Shown here piece by piece: positions 18,310 through 26,879 of a stretch of DNA of 64,000 nt. Location of the stretch: NCBI RefSeq assembly GCF_007827465.1, contig NZ_VISL01000001.1:2685001-2749000 (forward strand), read 5' to 3'. The notes below the pieces were generated by a model. It made no database searches, was not told where the DNA came from, and worked only from the letters and a program-made list of their open reading frames with translations. Position 1 is the first letter of the stretch, and every line of letters starts with the position of its first letter. This DNA is from Dokdonia sp. Hel_I_53 (GTDB taxonomy: Bacteria > Bacteroidota > Bacteroidia > Flavobacteriales > Flavobacteriaceae). Position numbers and translations under genes: made by a program.

Positions 18310-19446
18310 TTGAAACTTTCAATTATCATTGTGAACTATAACGTACAGCACTATTTAGAGTTGTGTCTCGATAGTGTGGTAGCAGCTACTCGTAATATAG
18401 ATAGTGAAGTCATCGTTGTAGATAATGCTTCGGTAGATGAGAGTGTTGCTATGCTAGTTAGAAAGTTTCCAGATGTTATCGTTATCACTAATACTTCCAA
18501 TTTAGGATTTTCCAAAGCAAATAATTTGGGAGTTGGGGCAGCTACGGGTGAATATATTTGTATTTTAAATCCGGATACTGTTCTAGGAGAGCATGTTTTT
18601 GATGAGGTTTTTGCTTTCGCGAAAGCAAAAAAAACACCAGGTATTATAGGTGTGCGATTAGTTGATGGTACAGGACATTTTTTGCCAGAAAGCAAGCGTA
18701 ATATTCCTACACCAAGTGTGTCACTCAAAAAGATTTTAGGTTATGATAGCGCTTATTATGACTCGAAAATTACTGTAGAGGGAAGCGGAGAAGTAGCTGT
18801 TTTAGTAGGTGCCTTTATGTTTTTAAAAAAAACGTCTTATTTAGAGATAGGCGGTTTTGATGAGCGTTATTTTATGTATGGAGAGGATATTGATCTTTCC
18901 TATAGTATATTGAAACAAGGGTATAAAAATTATTATTTAGGTGCTAGTACCATCATTCACTTTAAAGGGGAAAGTACAATTAAGAATAAAGTGTATAGGG
19001 AGCGTTTCTTTGGAGCTATGACTCTTTTTTATACGAAGTACTTTAAAAGAAATAAACTAGAACAACTGCTCGTGCAGGTAGGGGTAAAAGTTGCTCTATT
19101 AAAATCAATACTGAGCCTTAAAATAGGAATACGTAAAGATCAACTAGAAAAGTACAGTCCTACAGCTTATATCCTTGTGAGTAATCAAGAAATTTTACTT
19201 GATAGATTACAAGTTGCGGTTTCAAAGCCTATAAGAATAGCAGGATGTCTAAAACATTTCTCAGCTGGCGAAGAAGTTTTTTTTGATGCCTCTTATGTCT
19301 CTTACATACATATTATTAAGGAAATTATAACACATAAGCATAGCGGACTCACATTTAAAATTATTCCTAAAAACAGTACTTTTGCAGTAGGAAGTAATAG
19401 TAGTGATGGGAGGGGAGATATAATACATTTTGGTGAAGAGAATTGA
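18310..19446 (+). CDS. family 2 glycosyltransferase with extra C-terminal domain
   Basis: A 378-residue GT-A glycosyltransferase of the rhamnosyltransferase-like group. It starts with TTG (MKLSIIIVNYNVQHYLELCL); no in-frame ATG precedes it. The metal motif is LNPDTVLGE, and GGFDERYFMYGEDIDLSYSI is the acceptor-side signature. After about residue 270 comes a hydrophobic stretch and then a separate domain of about 100 residues ending in FKIIPKNSTFAVGSNSSDGRG. From memory this is common in flavobacterial homologues, but I cannot assign it a role. A palindrome copy is read as AFAKA near residue 103, just after the catalytic core strand. Confidence 0.85.
   Translation: MKLSIIIVNYNVQHYLELCLDSVVAATRNIDSEVIVVDNASVDESVAMLVRKFPDVIVITNTSNLGFSKANNLGVGAATGEYICILNPDTVLGEHVFDEVFAFAKAKKTPGIIGVRLVDGTGHFLPESKRNIPTPSVSLKKILGYDSAYYDSKITVEGSGEVAVLVGAFMFLKKTSYLEIGGFDERYFMYGEDIDLSYSILKQGYKNYYLGASTIIHFKGESTIKNKVYRERFFGAMTLFYTKYFKRNKLEQLLVQVGVKVALLKSILSLKIGIRKDQLEKYSPTAYILVSNQEILLDRLQVAVSKPIRIAGCLKHFSAGEEVFFDASYVSYIHIIKEIITHKHSGLTFKIIPKNSTFAVGSNSSDGRGDIIHFGEEN
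18613..18626. repeat. palindrome repeat inside glycosyltransferase gene
   Basis: Exact 14-bp copy, read as FAFAKAKK. Confidence 0.9.
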
Positions 19447-19522
19447 TATATTCTTATCGTAAAATGTATTTTAATGTTATTTTTACAAAATTAATGATTT
19501 TAAACAGCTTCAGTTTACGAAT

Positions 19523-20854
19523 ATGGCAAGATTTGAATTAAAACTACCTAAAATGGGAGAGAGTGTTGCAGAAGCGACACTTACAGCATGGTTAAAAGAA
19601 GTAGGAGATACTATCGAGGCAGATGAACCTGTACTTGAGATCGCTACAGATAAGGTTGATAGTGAAGTGCCAAGTGAAGTAGATGGCGTCTTAGTGGAAA
19701 GATTATTCGAAGTAGATGACGTAATTGCTGTAGGGCAAACGATTGCCATTATAGAAATAGAAGGAGAGGGAAGTTCAGATGCTACACCTGAACAAGGAGA
19801 GACTGGACAAGATGCAAAGCCTACGATAGAGAACATAGCTGCCGTAGCTCGAACTGTATCCGCAGCTCAAGATACCCTAGCAACACCTGTAAGTTCTGGA
19901 GATCGATTCTACTCTCCATTAGTTCGTAATATGGCTAAGGAAGAAGGTGTTTCTCAAGAAGAACTTGATGCTGTCATGGGGACGGGTAAAGATAACCGCG
20001 TCACTAAAGATGATATGCTTGCTTATCTTAAAGATAGAGATACCTCAGGAAAGTCAACTGTAGATCAGAAAAACCCATCAGCAGCCTCTAAGCAAGCTAC
20101 AGTAAAATCTCCAGCCACAAAAGCAGCTCCTGTAAGTGTTAATGGTGAAGATGAAATTATAGAAATGAGCCGTATGGGTAAACTTATTTCTCATCATATG
20201 GTAGCGTCTGTACAGACGAGTGCACATGTGCAGTCATTTATAGAGGCAGATGTTACAAACATTTGGAACTGGAGAAAGAAAAATAAAGATGCATTTATGA
20301 AACGTGAAGGTGAAAATTTAACCTTCACACCTATTTTCATGGAGGCAGTAGCAAAAGCGATACGTGATTTCCCTATGATTAATATATCTGTAGATGGAGA
20401 TCGCATTATCAAAAGAAAAAATATTAACCTAGGTATGGCAGCCGCCTTGCCAGATGGTAACCTTATTGTTCCGGTAATCAAAAATGCAGATCAACTCAAC
20501 CTCGTAGGTATGGCAAAATCTGTAAATGATATGGCTGGAAGAGCAAGAGATGGTAAGTTAAAGCCAGACGATACACAAGGAGGAACCTATACAGTTACTA
20601 ATGTAGGTACCTTTGGTAGTATCATGGGAACACCTATAATTAATCAGCCACAAGTAGCTATCCTAGCTCTAGGAGCTATACGAAAAGTTCCAGCTGTAAT
20701 TGAAACCCCAGAAGGAGATTTTATAGGAATACGTATGAAAATGTTCTTATCACACTCTTATGATCACAGAGTAGTCAATGGCGCATTAGGAGGTCAGTTT
20801 GTGCAAAGAGTGGCGCATTATTTAGAAAATTTTGACCCAAAAAGAGAATTATAA
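19523..20854 (+). CDS. 2-oxo acid dehydrogenase E2 (dihydrolipoamide acyltransferase)
   Basis: Core acyltransferase of a 2-oxo acid dehydrogenase complex, 443 residues. The N-terminal lipoyl domain carries the lipoylated Lys44 (EIATDKVDSEVPSE). A linker of about 50 residues follows, then the E3-binding domain (YSPLVRNMAKEEGVSQEELD). The catalytic domain starts with EIIEMSRMGKLISHHM. The active-site motif is SYDHRVVNGALGGQF: His415 is present, but the usual Asp of HxxxD is Asn419. No E1 or E3 gene lies next to it. Whether the substrate is pyruvate or a branched-chain or other oxo acid is not clear. Confidence 0.9.
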   Translation: MARFELKLPKMGESVAEATLTAWLKEVGDTIEADEPVLEIATDKVDSEVPSEVDGVLVERLFEVDDVIAVGQTIAIIEIEGEGSSDATPEQGETGQDAKPTIENIAAVARTVSAAQDTLATPVSSGDRFYSPLVRNMAKEEGVSQEELDAVMGTGKDNRVTKDDMLAYLKDRDTSGKSTVDQKNPSAASKQATVKSPATKAAPVSVNGEDEIIEMSRMGKLISHHMVASVQTSAHVQSFIEADVTNIWNWRKKNKDAFMKREGENLTFTPIFMEAVAKAIRDFPMINISVDGDRIIKRKNINLGMAAALPDGNLIVPVIKNADQLNLVGMAKSVNDMAGRARDGKLKPDDTQGGTYTVTNVGTFGSIMGTPIINQPQVAILALGAIRKVPAVIETPEGDFIGIRMKMFLSHSYDHRVVNGALGGQFVQRVAHYLENFDPKREL

Positions 20855-20881
20855 TTTCAAGCGAAATTTAAGATTTATAAT

Positions 20882-20918
20882 AAAGGAAAACGTGGCAAAA
20901 GCTGCGTTTTTCCTTTTA
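20882..20918 (+). terminator. terminator after the E2 gene
   Basis: Imperfect stem AAAGGAAAACG/CGTTTTTCCTTT with an internal loop, ending in a T-rich strand 28 nt after the stop. Confidence 0.6.
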
Positions 20919-20944
20919 AAATACCTCTGGTTTTTTAGATACGC

Positions 20945-20954
20945 TTTCGCGAAA
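20945..20954. repeat. palindrome core, partial copy (intergenic)
   Basis: ACGCTTTCGCGAAAATC: left arm complete, right arm lost after the core. It lies in the 248-nt gap between the E2 and exonuclease genes, which otherwise holds only the terminator. Confidence 0.8.
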
Positions 20955-21102
20955 ATCTGATTTTATTGAACAGTATGAATAGAAGTCATAACGGTCGAGA
21001 AGGTCATAAAAGTGAATATAAAAAGGTAGCCGATTGAAAAGTAGATTTTTTCTTAAAAGAAAGCACTCTTAAATCTAGCTCTAAAATCAGTATTTTTGTG
21101 AC

Positions 21103-21873
21103 ATGCAATTAAAACTAACAAGACCTATTTGCTTTTTTGATCTTGAAACAACAGGAATCAATGTCGCAAAAGACAGAATCGTAGAAATATCCATATTAAA
21201 AATTTTTCCAGACGGTAGAGAAGAAGAACTCACAGAGCGTATTAATCCAACGGTTCCCATTCCTGCTTCTACTACAGCTGTACATGGCATTACTGATGCA
21301 GATGTTGCAGACAAGCCCACCTTTGCAGAGCGTGCAAAAGATATTCACGATATGATTAAGGATGCAGACCTTGGAGGTTTTAACTCGAATCGCTTTGATA
21401 TTCCTTTATTAGTAGAAGAATTATTAAGGACTGGTATAGATTTTGAAATGAAAAACCGAAATGCAGTAGATATTCAAAATATCTTTCATAAAATGGAACA
21501 ACGTACGCTTGTAGCAGCTTATAAGTTTTATTGTGGCAAAGATTTGACAAATGCTCATAGCGCAGCTGCAGACACGCGTGCGACCTATGAGGTTTTAAAA
21601 TCACAAATAGAGCGTTATGATGAGCTAGAAAATGACATGAAGTTTTTGGGAGAATTTAGTACTCGAAAAAAAAATGCTGACTTTGCTGGGTTTATTGGTT
21701 ATGATAAGGATGGGATAGAAATTTTTACTTTTGGAAAGCATAGGGGTAAAAAAGTAGAAGAAGTATTAGATAGCGAGCCAGGGTACTTCGGTTGGATTCA
21801 AAATGCAGACTTTCCATTATATACTAAAAAAGTTCTTACAGCAATTAAATTAAGAAAGCTCAACACAAAGTAA
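21103..21873 (+). CDS. DnaQ-like 3'-5' exonuclease
   Basis: DEDD-family exonuclease of 256 residues. Motif I is FFDLETTG (Asp13, Glu15), motif II GGFNSNRFDIPLL, motif III AHSAAADTRATYEVL. The C-terminal about 60 residues (IFTFGKHRGKKVEEV...YFGWIQNADFP) form a small domain also found at the end of exodeoxyribonuclease X-like proteins, probably binding DNA. A TATTTTTG element sits at 21091-21098, only 4 nt ahead of the ATG. It is followed after 4 nt by the FAH-family gene. Confidence 0.9.
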   Translation: MQLKLTRPICFFDLETTGINVAKDRIVEISILKIFPDGREEELTERINPTVPIPASTTAVHGITDADVADKPTFAERAKDIHDMIKDADLGGFNSNRFDIPLLVEELLRTGIDFEMKNRNAVDIQNIFHKMEQRTLVAAYKFYCGKDLTNAHSAAADTRATYEVLKSQIERYDELENDMKFLGEFSTRKKNADFAGFIGYDKDGIEIFTFGKHRGKKVEEVLDSEPGYFGWIQNADFPLYTKKVLTAIKLRKLNTK

Positions 21874-21877
21874 TAGG

Positions 21878-22492
21878 ATGAAATTAATCTGTATAGGCCG
21901 AAACTACGCTAAGCATATTGAAGAATTGGAAAATGAGAGACCAGAGCATCCCGTGGTCTTTTTAAAGCCAGACTCTTCAATTTTACTCAAAAAACATCCA
22001 TTTGTAATACCACCATTCTCAAATGATGTGCATCACGAAATAGAAATTCTTGTAAAGATTAATAAAATTGGTAAGCATATTGATGAGAAGTTTGCTCACA
22101 CTTATTACAGTGAAGTAGGCTTAGGTATAGATTTTACGGCAAGAGATCTGCAGTCAGAGCTAAAAGCAAAAGGCTTACCGTGGGAAAAAGCAAAAGGCTT
22201 TGACGGAGCGGCAGTAATTGGAAATAAGTGGATTAATAAAGAAAATTTTAACTCTGTAGATGATATACCATTTAGATTAGAAAAAAATGGGGAAGTGGTA
22301 CAAAAAAGTTCCACTAGCCAAATGCTTTGGAAAATAGATGCCTTAATAAGCTATGTTTCTCAGTATTTTACTCTTAAAATCGGTGATATTATATTTACGG
22401 GTACACCTGAAGGTGTAGGGCGCGTTCAAGAAGAAGATAAGTTAAAAGGATTCTTAGGAGATACGGAGTTGTTTTCTATAAATGTGAAATAA
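21878..22492 (+). CDS. fumarylacetoacetate hydrolase (FAH) family protein
   Basis: Metal-dependent hydrolase or decarboxylase of the FAH fold, 204 residues, the short YcgM-like form. Visible motifs are ICIGRNYAKHIEEL at the start, HHEIEILVKI with the metal-binding glutamates, GLGIDFTARDLQ, and GDIIFTGTPEGVG near the end. In other bacteria such proteins act on acylpyruvates or oxaloacetate; the substrate here is not determined. It is placed 4 nt after the exonuclease and 2 nt before the Hpt gene, so these genes probably form an operon with cinA. Confidence 0.88.
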   Translation: MKLICIGRNYAKHIEELENERPEHPVVFLKPDSSILLKKHPFVIPPFSNDVHHEIEILVKINKIGKHIDEKFAHTYYSEVGLGIDFTARDLQSELKAKGLPWEKAKGFDGAAVIGNKWINKENFNSVDDIPFRLEKNGEVVQKSSTSQMLWKIDALISYVSQYFTLKIGDIIFTGTPEGVGRVQEEDKLKGFLGDTELFSINVK

Positions 22493-22494
22493 TT

Positions 22495-22830
22495 ATGTCA
22501 AAACACTATAATTTAAAACAAGTAAGGGAGATTGCAGGAGGAGATGAAGACTTTGTAGGAGTCATCGTAGCAACCTTTCTTGAAGAAATACCACCAGATT
22601 TAGAATCAATGCAAAACGCCATTGAGAATAATAATCATAAAATGGCGTATCAATTTGCACATAAAATGAAACCCAACTTAGATATGTTTGGTATTGATTT
22701 ACTCGGGCAAATTAAAGCAATGGAAAAATGGAGTAATTCTAACAAGCCTACGAGTGCTATACAGTCACAGTTAGACGATATAACTAATACACTTATGATT
22801 GTTATAGAAGAGCTAAGAGAAGATTTTTAA
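22495..22830 (+). CDS. Hpt-domain phosphotransfer protein
   Basis: Stand-alone histidine phosphotransfer protein of 111 residues, nearly all one helical bundle. The phosphorylatable residue should be His56 in YQFAHKMKPNLDMFG, which matches the A-H-x-x-K pattern although the usual Gly two residues after the Lys is replaced. No hybrid kinase is adjacent; the nearest genes are FAH (2 nt upstream) and cinA (start directly after the stop). Its partner proteins are therefore unknown. Confidence 0.85.
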   Translation: MSKHYNLKQVREIAGGDEDFVGVIVATFLEEIPPDLESMQNAIENNNHKMAYQFAHKMKPNLDMFGIDLLGQIKAMEKWSNSNKPTSAIQSQLDDITNTLMIVIEELREDF

Positions 22831-24078
22831 ATGACCGCAGAAATTATAACTATAGGAGATGAAATTCTTATAGGCCAGATAGTAGATACTAATAGCGTCT
22901 TTATTTCAAAAGAACTCAATAAAATTGGAGTGTCTGTGTATCAAATTACTTCGATTCAAGATGATAAGCAGCATATTCTGGAAGCGTTTGATGCTGCTCA
23001 ATCTAGAGTTGATTTAGTAATCATTACTGGTGGTTTAGGACCTACAAAAGACGACATAACAAAGCATACCATTTGTGAGTATTTTGAAGATAGGTTAGTT
23101 CATAATCAAGAGGTGCTAGAACATATTACTTTTTTATTTAAAGAGTATGTAAAAAAACCATTGTTAGAAGCAAACAAAACACAGGCAGAAGTGCCTAGTA
23201 AAGCAGAGGTGTTGCTCAATCGGTTTGGGACGGCACCTGGAATGTGGTTAGTTAAGGGTAACACGATTTTCGTTTCTATGCCGGGAGTCCCTCATGAGAT
23301 GAAAGGTATAATGACAAACGAAGTTTTGCCTAGGCTTCAAGAAAAATGTAAGCTTCCTTTCATACTTCATAAAACTTTTCTAACCTACGGAATGGGTGAA
23401 AGTGCAATCGCAGAGCGCATAGAAGCATTCGAAAGTGATTTACCTCCATCTATTAAACTTGCTTATCTTCCATCTCTTGGAAAAGTACGTTTGCGATTAT
23501 CTTCTAAAGGAAGTGATCAAGCATTACTAAGCAAGAATGTAGAAGAACAGTGTGAAAAACTATTGCCGCTGATATCAGATATTTTTACGGGATACGAAGA
23601 TGAAGGTGAATTTGAAGAGGTAATAGCTAATTTGCTAATTGCACAAGGTAAAACACTTGCAATAGCAGAAAGCTGTACGGGTGGTAATCTTGTAGAACGA
23701 TTTACCTCACATCCCGGAGCTTCTAAATATTTAAAAGGAAGTCTGGTTACCTATGCGACACAATCTAAAATTGATATTTTAGGTGTTGATGCAGCAATTA
23801 TTGAAAAGCATTCTGTTGTAAGCAGTCAGGTTGCAGAGCAAATGGCGGCAAATGCTCGCAAATTATATAAATCTGATATTGCTATAGCCACTACAGGTAA
23901 TGCGGGTCCAACTAAAGGAGACTCTGACGTAGAGGTTGGAACTATATATATAGGCATTGCAACAAAAGATAAGGTGCAGAGCTATCATTTTATGATGGGC
24001 AATCATCGAGAACGAGTGATTGGAAAAACAGTAAATAAATCTTTGGAGCTTTTAAAAGCCCTTCTGATAAAGAAATAA
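22831..24078 (+). CDS. cinA: CinA-family protein / nicotinamide-nucleotide amidase
   Basis: A 415-residue two-domain protein. The N-terminal MoaB/MogA-like domain has IGDEILIGQIVDTNS and TGGLGPTKDD, associated in CinA with ADP-ribose pyrophosphatase activity. The C-terminal CinA domain has AIAESCTGGNLVERFTS and ATTGNAGP, the deamidase that recycles nicotinamide mononucleotide in the pyridine nucleotide cycle. The start follows the Hpt stop with no gap. After the stop come a palindrome copy and the promoter of rpmB. Confidence 0.93.
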   Translation: MTAEIITIGDEILIGQIVDTNSVFISKELNKIGVSVYQITSIQDDKQHILEAFDAAQSRVDLVIITGGLGPTKDDITKHTICEYFEDRLVHNQEVLEHITFLFKEYVKKPLLEANKTQAEVPSKAEVLLNRFGTAPGMWLVKGNTIFVSMPGVPHEMKGIMTNEVLPRLQEKCKLPFILHKTFLTYGMGESAIAERIEAFESDLPPSIKLAYLPSLGKVRLRLSSKGSDQALLSKNVEEQCEKLLPLISDIFTGYEDEGEFEEVIANLLIAQGKTLAIAESCTGGNLVERFTSHPGASKYLKGSLVTYATQSKIDILGVDAAIIEKHSVVSSQVAEQMAANARKLYKSDIAIATTGNAGPTKGDSDVEVGTIYIGIATKDKVQSYHFMMGNHRERVIGKTVNKSLELLKALLIKK

Positions 24079-24093
24079 CATAGGAGTAAGTAC

Positions 24094-24107
24094 GCTTTCG
24101 CGAAAGC
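24094..24107. repeat. palindrome repeat (3' of cinA)
   Basis: Exact 14-bp copy beginning 16 nt after the cinA stop, preceded by TAC and followed by GAA. Confidence 0.9.
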
Positions 24108-24187
24108 GAATAATAGAGTTGTATATCTATCTATTAGTAAGATAGATCATGTCCTAGTAAAATAAACAGTAAAAAACTGTAAATAAG

Positions 24188-24220
24188 TTTTGCAGTGACT
24201 TATAAAATTGCGTATTTTTG
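24188..24220 (+). promoter_or_regulatory. Bacteroidota-type promoter for rpmB operon
   Basis: TTTTG at 24188-24192, 20 nt spacer, TATTTTTG at 24213-24220 (pattern TAnnTTTG). It lies 36 nt upstream of the rpmB ATG. Confidence 0.65.
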
Positions 24221-24256
24221 CACCCTGTTTTGAAATAACTATATAAAGTTTTAGTA

Positions 24257-24496
24257 ATGTCTAGAGTTTGTGAGCTTACAGGTAAGAGAGCGATGGTAGG
24301 AAACAATGTTTCTCACGCTATGAACAAGACCAAGCGTAAATTTAACGTGAATCTTGTAAAAAAACGTTTTTACCTTCCAGAAGAAGATAAATGGGTCACT
24401 TTAAAAGTGTCTACATCTGCTTTAAAAAATATCAATAAAAAAGGAATTGATGCCGTGATTAAAGAAGCACGTGCAAAAGGTTTCTTAACTAAATAA
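24257..24496 (+). CDS. rpmB: ribosomal protein bL28
   Basis: Large-subunit ribosomal protein of 79 residues. It begins [29 protein letters not shown], the typical bL28 N-terminus, and ends with the basic segment [17 protein letters not shown]. First gene of a three-gene unit with rpmG and the DUF4295 gene. Confidence 0.97.
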   Translation: MSRVCELTGKRAMVGNNVSHAMNKTKRKFNVNLVKKRFYLPEEDKWVTLKVSTSALKNINKKGIDAVIKEARAKGFLTK

Positions 24497-24515
24497 TCCC
24501 ATAAAGTAAACCGAG

Positions 24516-24698
24516 ATGGCAAAGAAAGGGAACAGAGTTCAAGTAATACTAGAATGTACAGAGCATAAAGCAACTGGGCAACCAGGTACGTCTAGATATA
24601 TCACGACAAAAAATAAAAAGAACACTCCAGATCGTATGGAGTTGAAGAAATTCAACCCTGTACTTAAGAAAATGACTGTTCATAAAGAAATTAAGTAA
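24516..24698 (+). CDS. rpmG: ribosomal protein bL33
   Basis: Large-subunit ribosomal protein, 60 residues. Core [39 protein letters not shown] matches bL33. Only one Cys is present, so this is the zinc-free form. It lies 19 nt after rpmB and 3 nt before the next small gene. Confidence 0.97.
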   Translation: MAKKGNRVQVILECTEHKATGQPGTSRYITTKNKKNTPDRMELKKFNPVLKKMTVHKEIK

Positions 24699-24701
24699 GT
24701 T

Positions 24702-24854
24702 ATGGCAAAGAAATCAGTAGCATCTTTACAGACAGGATCTAAGCGTTTAACAAAAGCGATTAAAATGGTAAAGTCTCCAAAAACTGGAGCTTACACATTT
24801 GTTGAGTCAGTAATGGCTCCAGACTTAGTAAACGATTTCTTAGCTAAGAAATAA
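24702..24854 (+). CDS. DUF4295 small ribosome-associated protein
   Basis: A 50-residue basic protein, starting MAKKSVASLQTGSKRLTKAI and ending DLVNDFLAKK. The family DUF4295 is restricted to Bacteroidota and encoded directly after rpmB-rpmG. I recall a report of it as a 50S protein (bL38) in Flavobacterium ribosome structures, but cannot verify that here. Short length, lysine richness and the operon support a ribosomal role. The stop is followed by a terminator. Confidence 0.85.
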   Translation: MAKKSVASLQTGSKRLTKAIKMVKSPKTGAYTFVESVMAPDLVNDFLAKK

Positions 24855-24878
24855 GTTTATATTCTAAGATATTGAAAG

Positions 24879-24907
24879 CCTGCTTCATCATATGAAGCGG
24901 GTTTTTT
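24879..24907 (+). terminator. terminator of the rpmB operon
   Basis: Stem GCTTCAT/ATGAAGC with 3-nt loop, extended by CC/GG pairs, followed by GTTTTTTG. Confidence 0.8.
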
Positions 24908-25248
24908 GTGTTTTAATGTGATTTTATTTGAATGCGTATATTAGTTGTAGTCTTAATAATTTGAGGTGTCATCTTTATAACCATCTCTAGCAAGTAGAGA
25001 GGCTTTTCAATGTAAAGAGTAGAGCTTTTTGTTTACTTAGAGAAGTTGATCAACATGCTTATTTTAGTTAGAATCATAGTCCGTTTTAAGTGCAGTTATA
25101 TTAAAATATAATAAAGGCTCTCCAATCTAGGATCGTACAGGTGGCTCCTTTAAGAACACAACTCTTTGTATTCTAAAATCGATAGTATTCCCTAATTCTT
25201 TTAATAGATTTGTGTTGCCTGCTAAGCATAATTTATAAAACCCTCTAT
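24908..25248. other. 341-nt stretch without a recognisable gene
   Basis: Between the rpmB-operon terminator and the 3' end of lgt. I see no open frame of useful length on either strand, no palindrome copy and no tRNA-like fold. Short A/T-rich runs only. Confidence 0.5.
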
Positions 25249-26193
25249 CTATTCTGCAGTTACTGGCTTTTTAACTAAGGCAGTAATTACAAAATAGAGT
25301 CCGATAAGTATAAAAGGTATACTCAAGACTTGACCCGTATTCAAATCAAAGATCCAATCTTCGCGACCTTCTACTTGTTCTCTTTTAAAGTTTTCTACTA
25401 TAAGGCGTACCGTCATAAGGAGTAGTAGGAAAAGACCAAATAAAAGACCTGGTTTATTACGCGAGTTTGTTTTCCAATATAAACCGAATAAAATTAAAAA
25501 GACAAATACATATCCAAAGGCCTCCATTAATTGACCCGGATAACGATAAGGTATTGCACTTATAATTTCTGCAAACTGAGGATTATCTGTAAGTGCTTGA
25601 TACGCTTCTTTAGGATTTTTAATAGAAGTAAGGGCTACAGCACGACGTTCTGATATCTCGTCTTGTACAAATTGCATTCCAATGGCGCTGTCTGTAATTT
25701 TCCCTACCATTTCAGAATTCAAAAAATTTCCAATTCTAACAAATATAGCTCCAGATGCACACGTGATTACTACGCGATCCAATATCCAAAGTACAGATTT
25801 GTGAAGTACTTTTTTATTATATAACCAAAGGCCAAAAATAGTAGCAATGGCTGCACCGTGACTTGCTAAACCTCTAAAGCCTGTAAATTCAAATTCTGGA
25901 ACAAATCTAAATGGAAGAATTACAGATAACGGATCTTGCCATAGTAATTCGGTTTGATAAAAGAACACATGCCCAAGGCGAGCACCTACAAGTATAGATA
26001 CTACAGCATAAATAAATAGGCTGTCTAGCTTTTCTACAGGAACATTCTCACGCTCAAACATTTTTTTCATTAAGTAAAATCCTAACGAAAAGGCAACGAC
26101 AAACATTAAACTGTAAAAGTGAATGGTAAGAAATCCTAGGTCAAGACCAGATATTGGATTCCATGTAAATTTCAGTGGGAGTAACAAATTCAT
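25249..26193 (-). CDS. lgt: Lgt: prolipoprotein diacylglyceryl transferase
   Basis: Inner-membrane enzyme that moves diacylglycerol from phosphatidylglycerol to the lipobox cysteine of prolipoproteins. 314 residues with about seven hydrophobic segments. Diagnostic segments are GARLGHVFFYQ, FRGLASHGAAIA with the conserved His-Gly, and VRIGNFLNSEMVGKITDS. The end is RLIVENFKREQVEGREDW followed by the last membrane span. It lies 1 nt after the lipoprotein gene and belongs to the cysS-yidD-lipoprotein-lgt run. Confidence 0.95.
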   Translation of the reverse strand: MNLLLPLKFTWNPISGLDLGFLTIHFYSLMFVVAFSLGFYLMKKMFERENVPVEKLDSLFIYAVVSILVGARLGHVFFYQTELLWQDPLSVILPFRFVPEFEFTGFRGLASHGAAIATIFGLWLYNKKVLHKSVLWILDRVVITCASGAIFVRIGNFLNSEMVGKITDSAIGMQFVQDEISERRAVALTSIKNPKEAYQALTDNPQFAEIISAIPYRYPGQLMEAFGYVFVFLILFGLYWKTNSRNKPGLLFGLFLLLLMTVRLIVENFKREQVEGREDWIFDLNTGQVLSIPFILIGLYFVITALVKKPVTAE

Positions 26194-26194
26194 A

Positions 26195-26857
26195 TTATTG
26201 TTTAGCTATTTTTTTAAACTTCTTTCCGTTGATGTAAATATACTTACCTTTTTTGCGGATATCTTTTTCTTTTGTAACAGATGTGATAAGATGATCTATA
26301 GAAGGTTGCAATACTACATTTAATTCTAAATTTTGCGGTTCTTCTAATTCTAGGCTAAAAGGTTCCATTTTACGACTAGTAACTAGTAATTGAATAGGAA
26401 AAGATATGTCATTAGCAAGAATTATTGTCTTAACCTCACCAATTCCTACTTTATAATTTTGATTATCACCTGTATATTGGAGAATGCTAATATTTGATTG
26501 CATATGTTTTTCATCAGGAACATTTACCTCGGTATTTATTTCAAAAGTGTATGGATTCGGAGAGGATTTTTTTACGGTGGCATTCGTTTTTTCTCTTTTA
26601 GGAGGTTTGCCAAATACCAGTTGAGTCCTAAATTTTTCTTGTTTGAAAGTGCCAATTCCTTCTTTCTCGTGACCTCCCATATCCGTAAAATAATTGTAGG
26701 TAAAGTTATCCCCATTAAATTGATATTTTTCTGAAACGAAATACATCGTATTATCATCAACAGCACTAGAATACGTTCCTTGAAGTTTAGGAACTGTACC
26801 ACAGCTCGTGAAAAATATTATAACTAGGAGAATTAATAATTTATCATGATTGATCAT
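26195..26857 (-). CDS. putative lipoprotein of unknown function
   Basis: I do not recognise the family. From the ATG at 26857 the protein has 220 residues and a lipoprotein signal: a hydrophobic stretch LLILLVIIFFTSC with lipobox T-S-C-G, lipidated Cys19. The frame is open further upstream to 26923, but that would put 22 residues before the signal and overlap yidD, so the internal ATG is preferred. The mature part is polar, rich in Lys and Glu, with beta-type patterns and no Cys. The final segment KKGKYIYINGKKFKKIAKQ is strongly basic. It lies directly upstream of lgt, the enzyme that would lipidate it. Confidence 0.75.
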   Translation of the reverse strand: MINHDKLLILLVIIFFTSCGTVPKLQGTYSSAVDDNTMYFVSEKYQFNGDNFTYNYFTDMGGHEKEGIGTFKQEKFRTQLVFGKPPKREKTNATVKKSSPNPYTFEINTEVNVPDEKHMQSNISILQYTGDNQNYKVGIGEVKTIILANDISFPIQLLVTSRKMEPFSLELEEPQNLELNVVLQPSIDHLITSVTKEKDIRKKGKYIYINGKKFKKIAKQ

Positions 26858-26879
26858 ATCGATTGCAAAAATGAGAAGA

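Noticed and set aside
18351..18728. 125-codon minus-strand frame inside the glycosyltransferase gene
   Set aside because: Shadow of the GT2 coding sequence; Ser/Thr-rich low-complexity translation and no homology-like motif.
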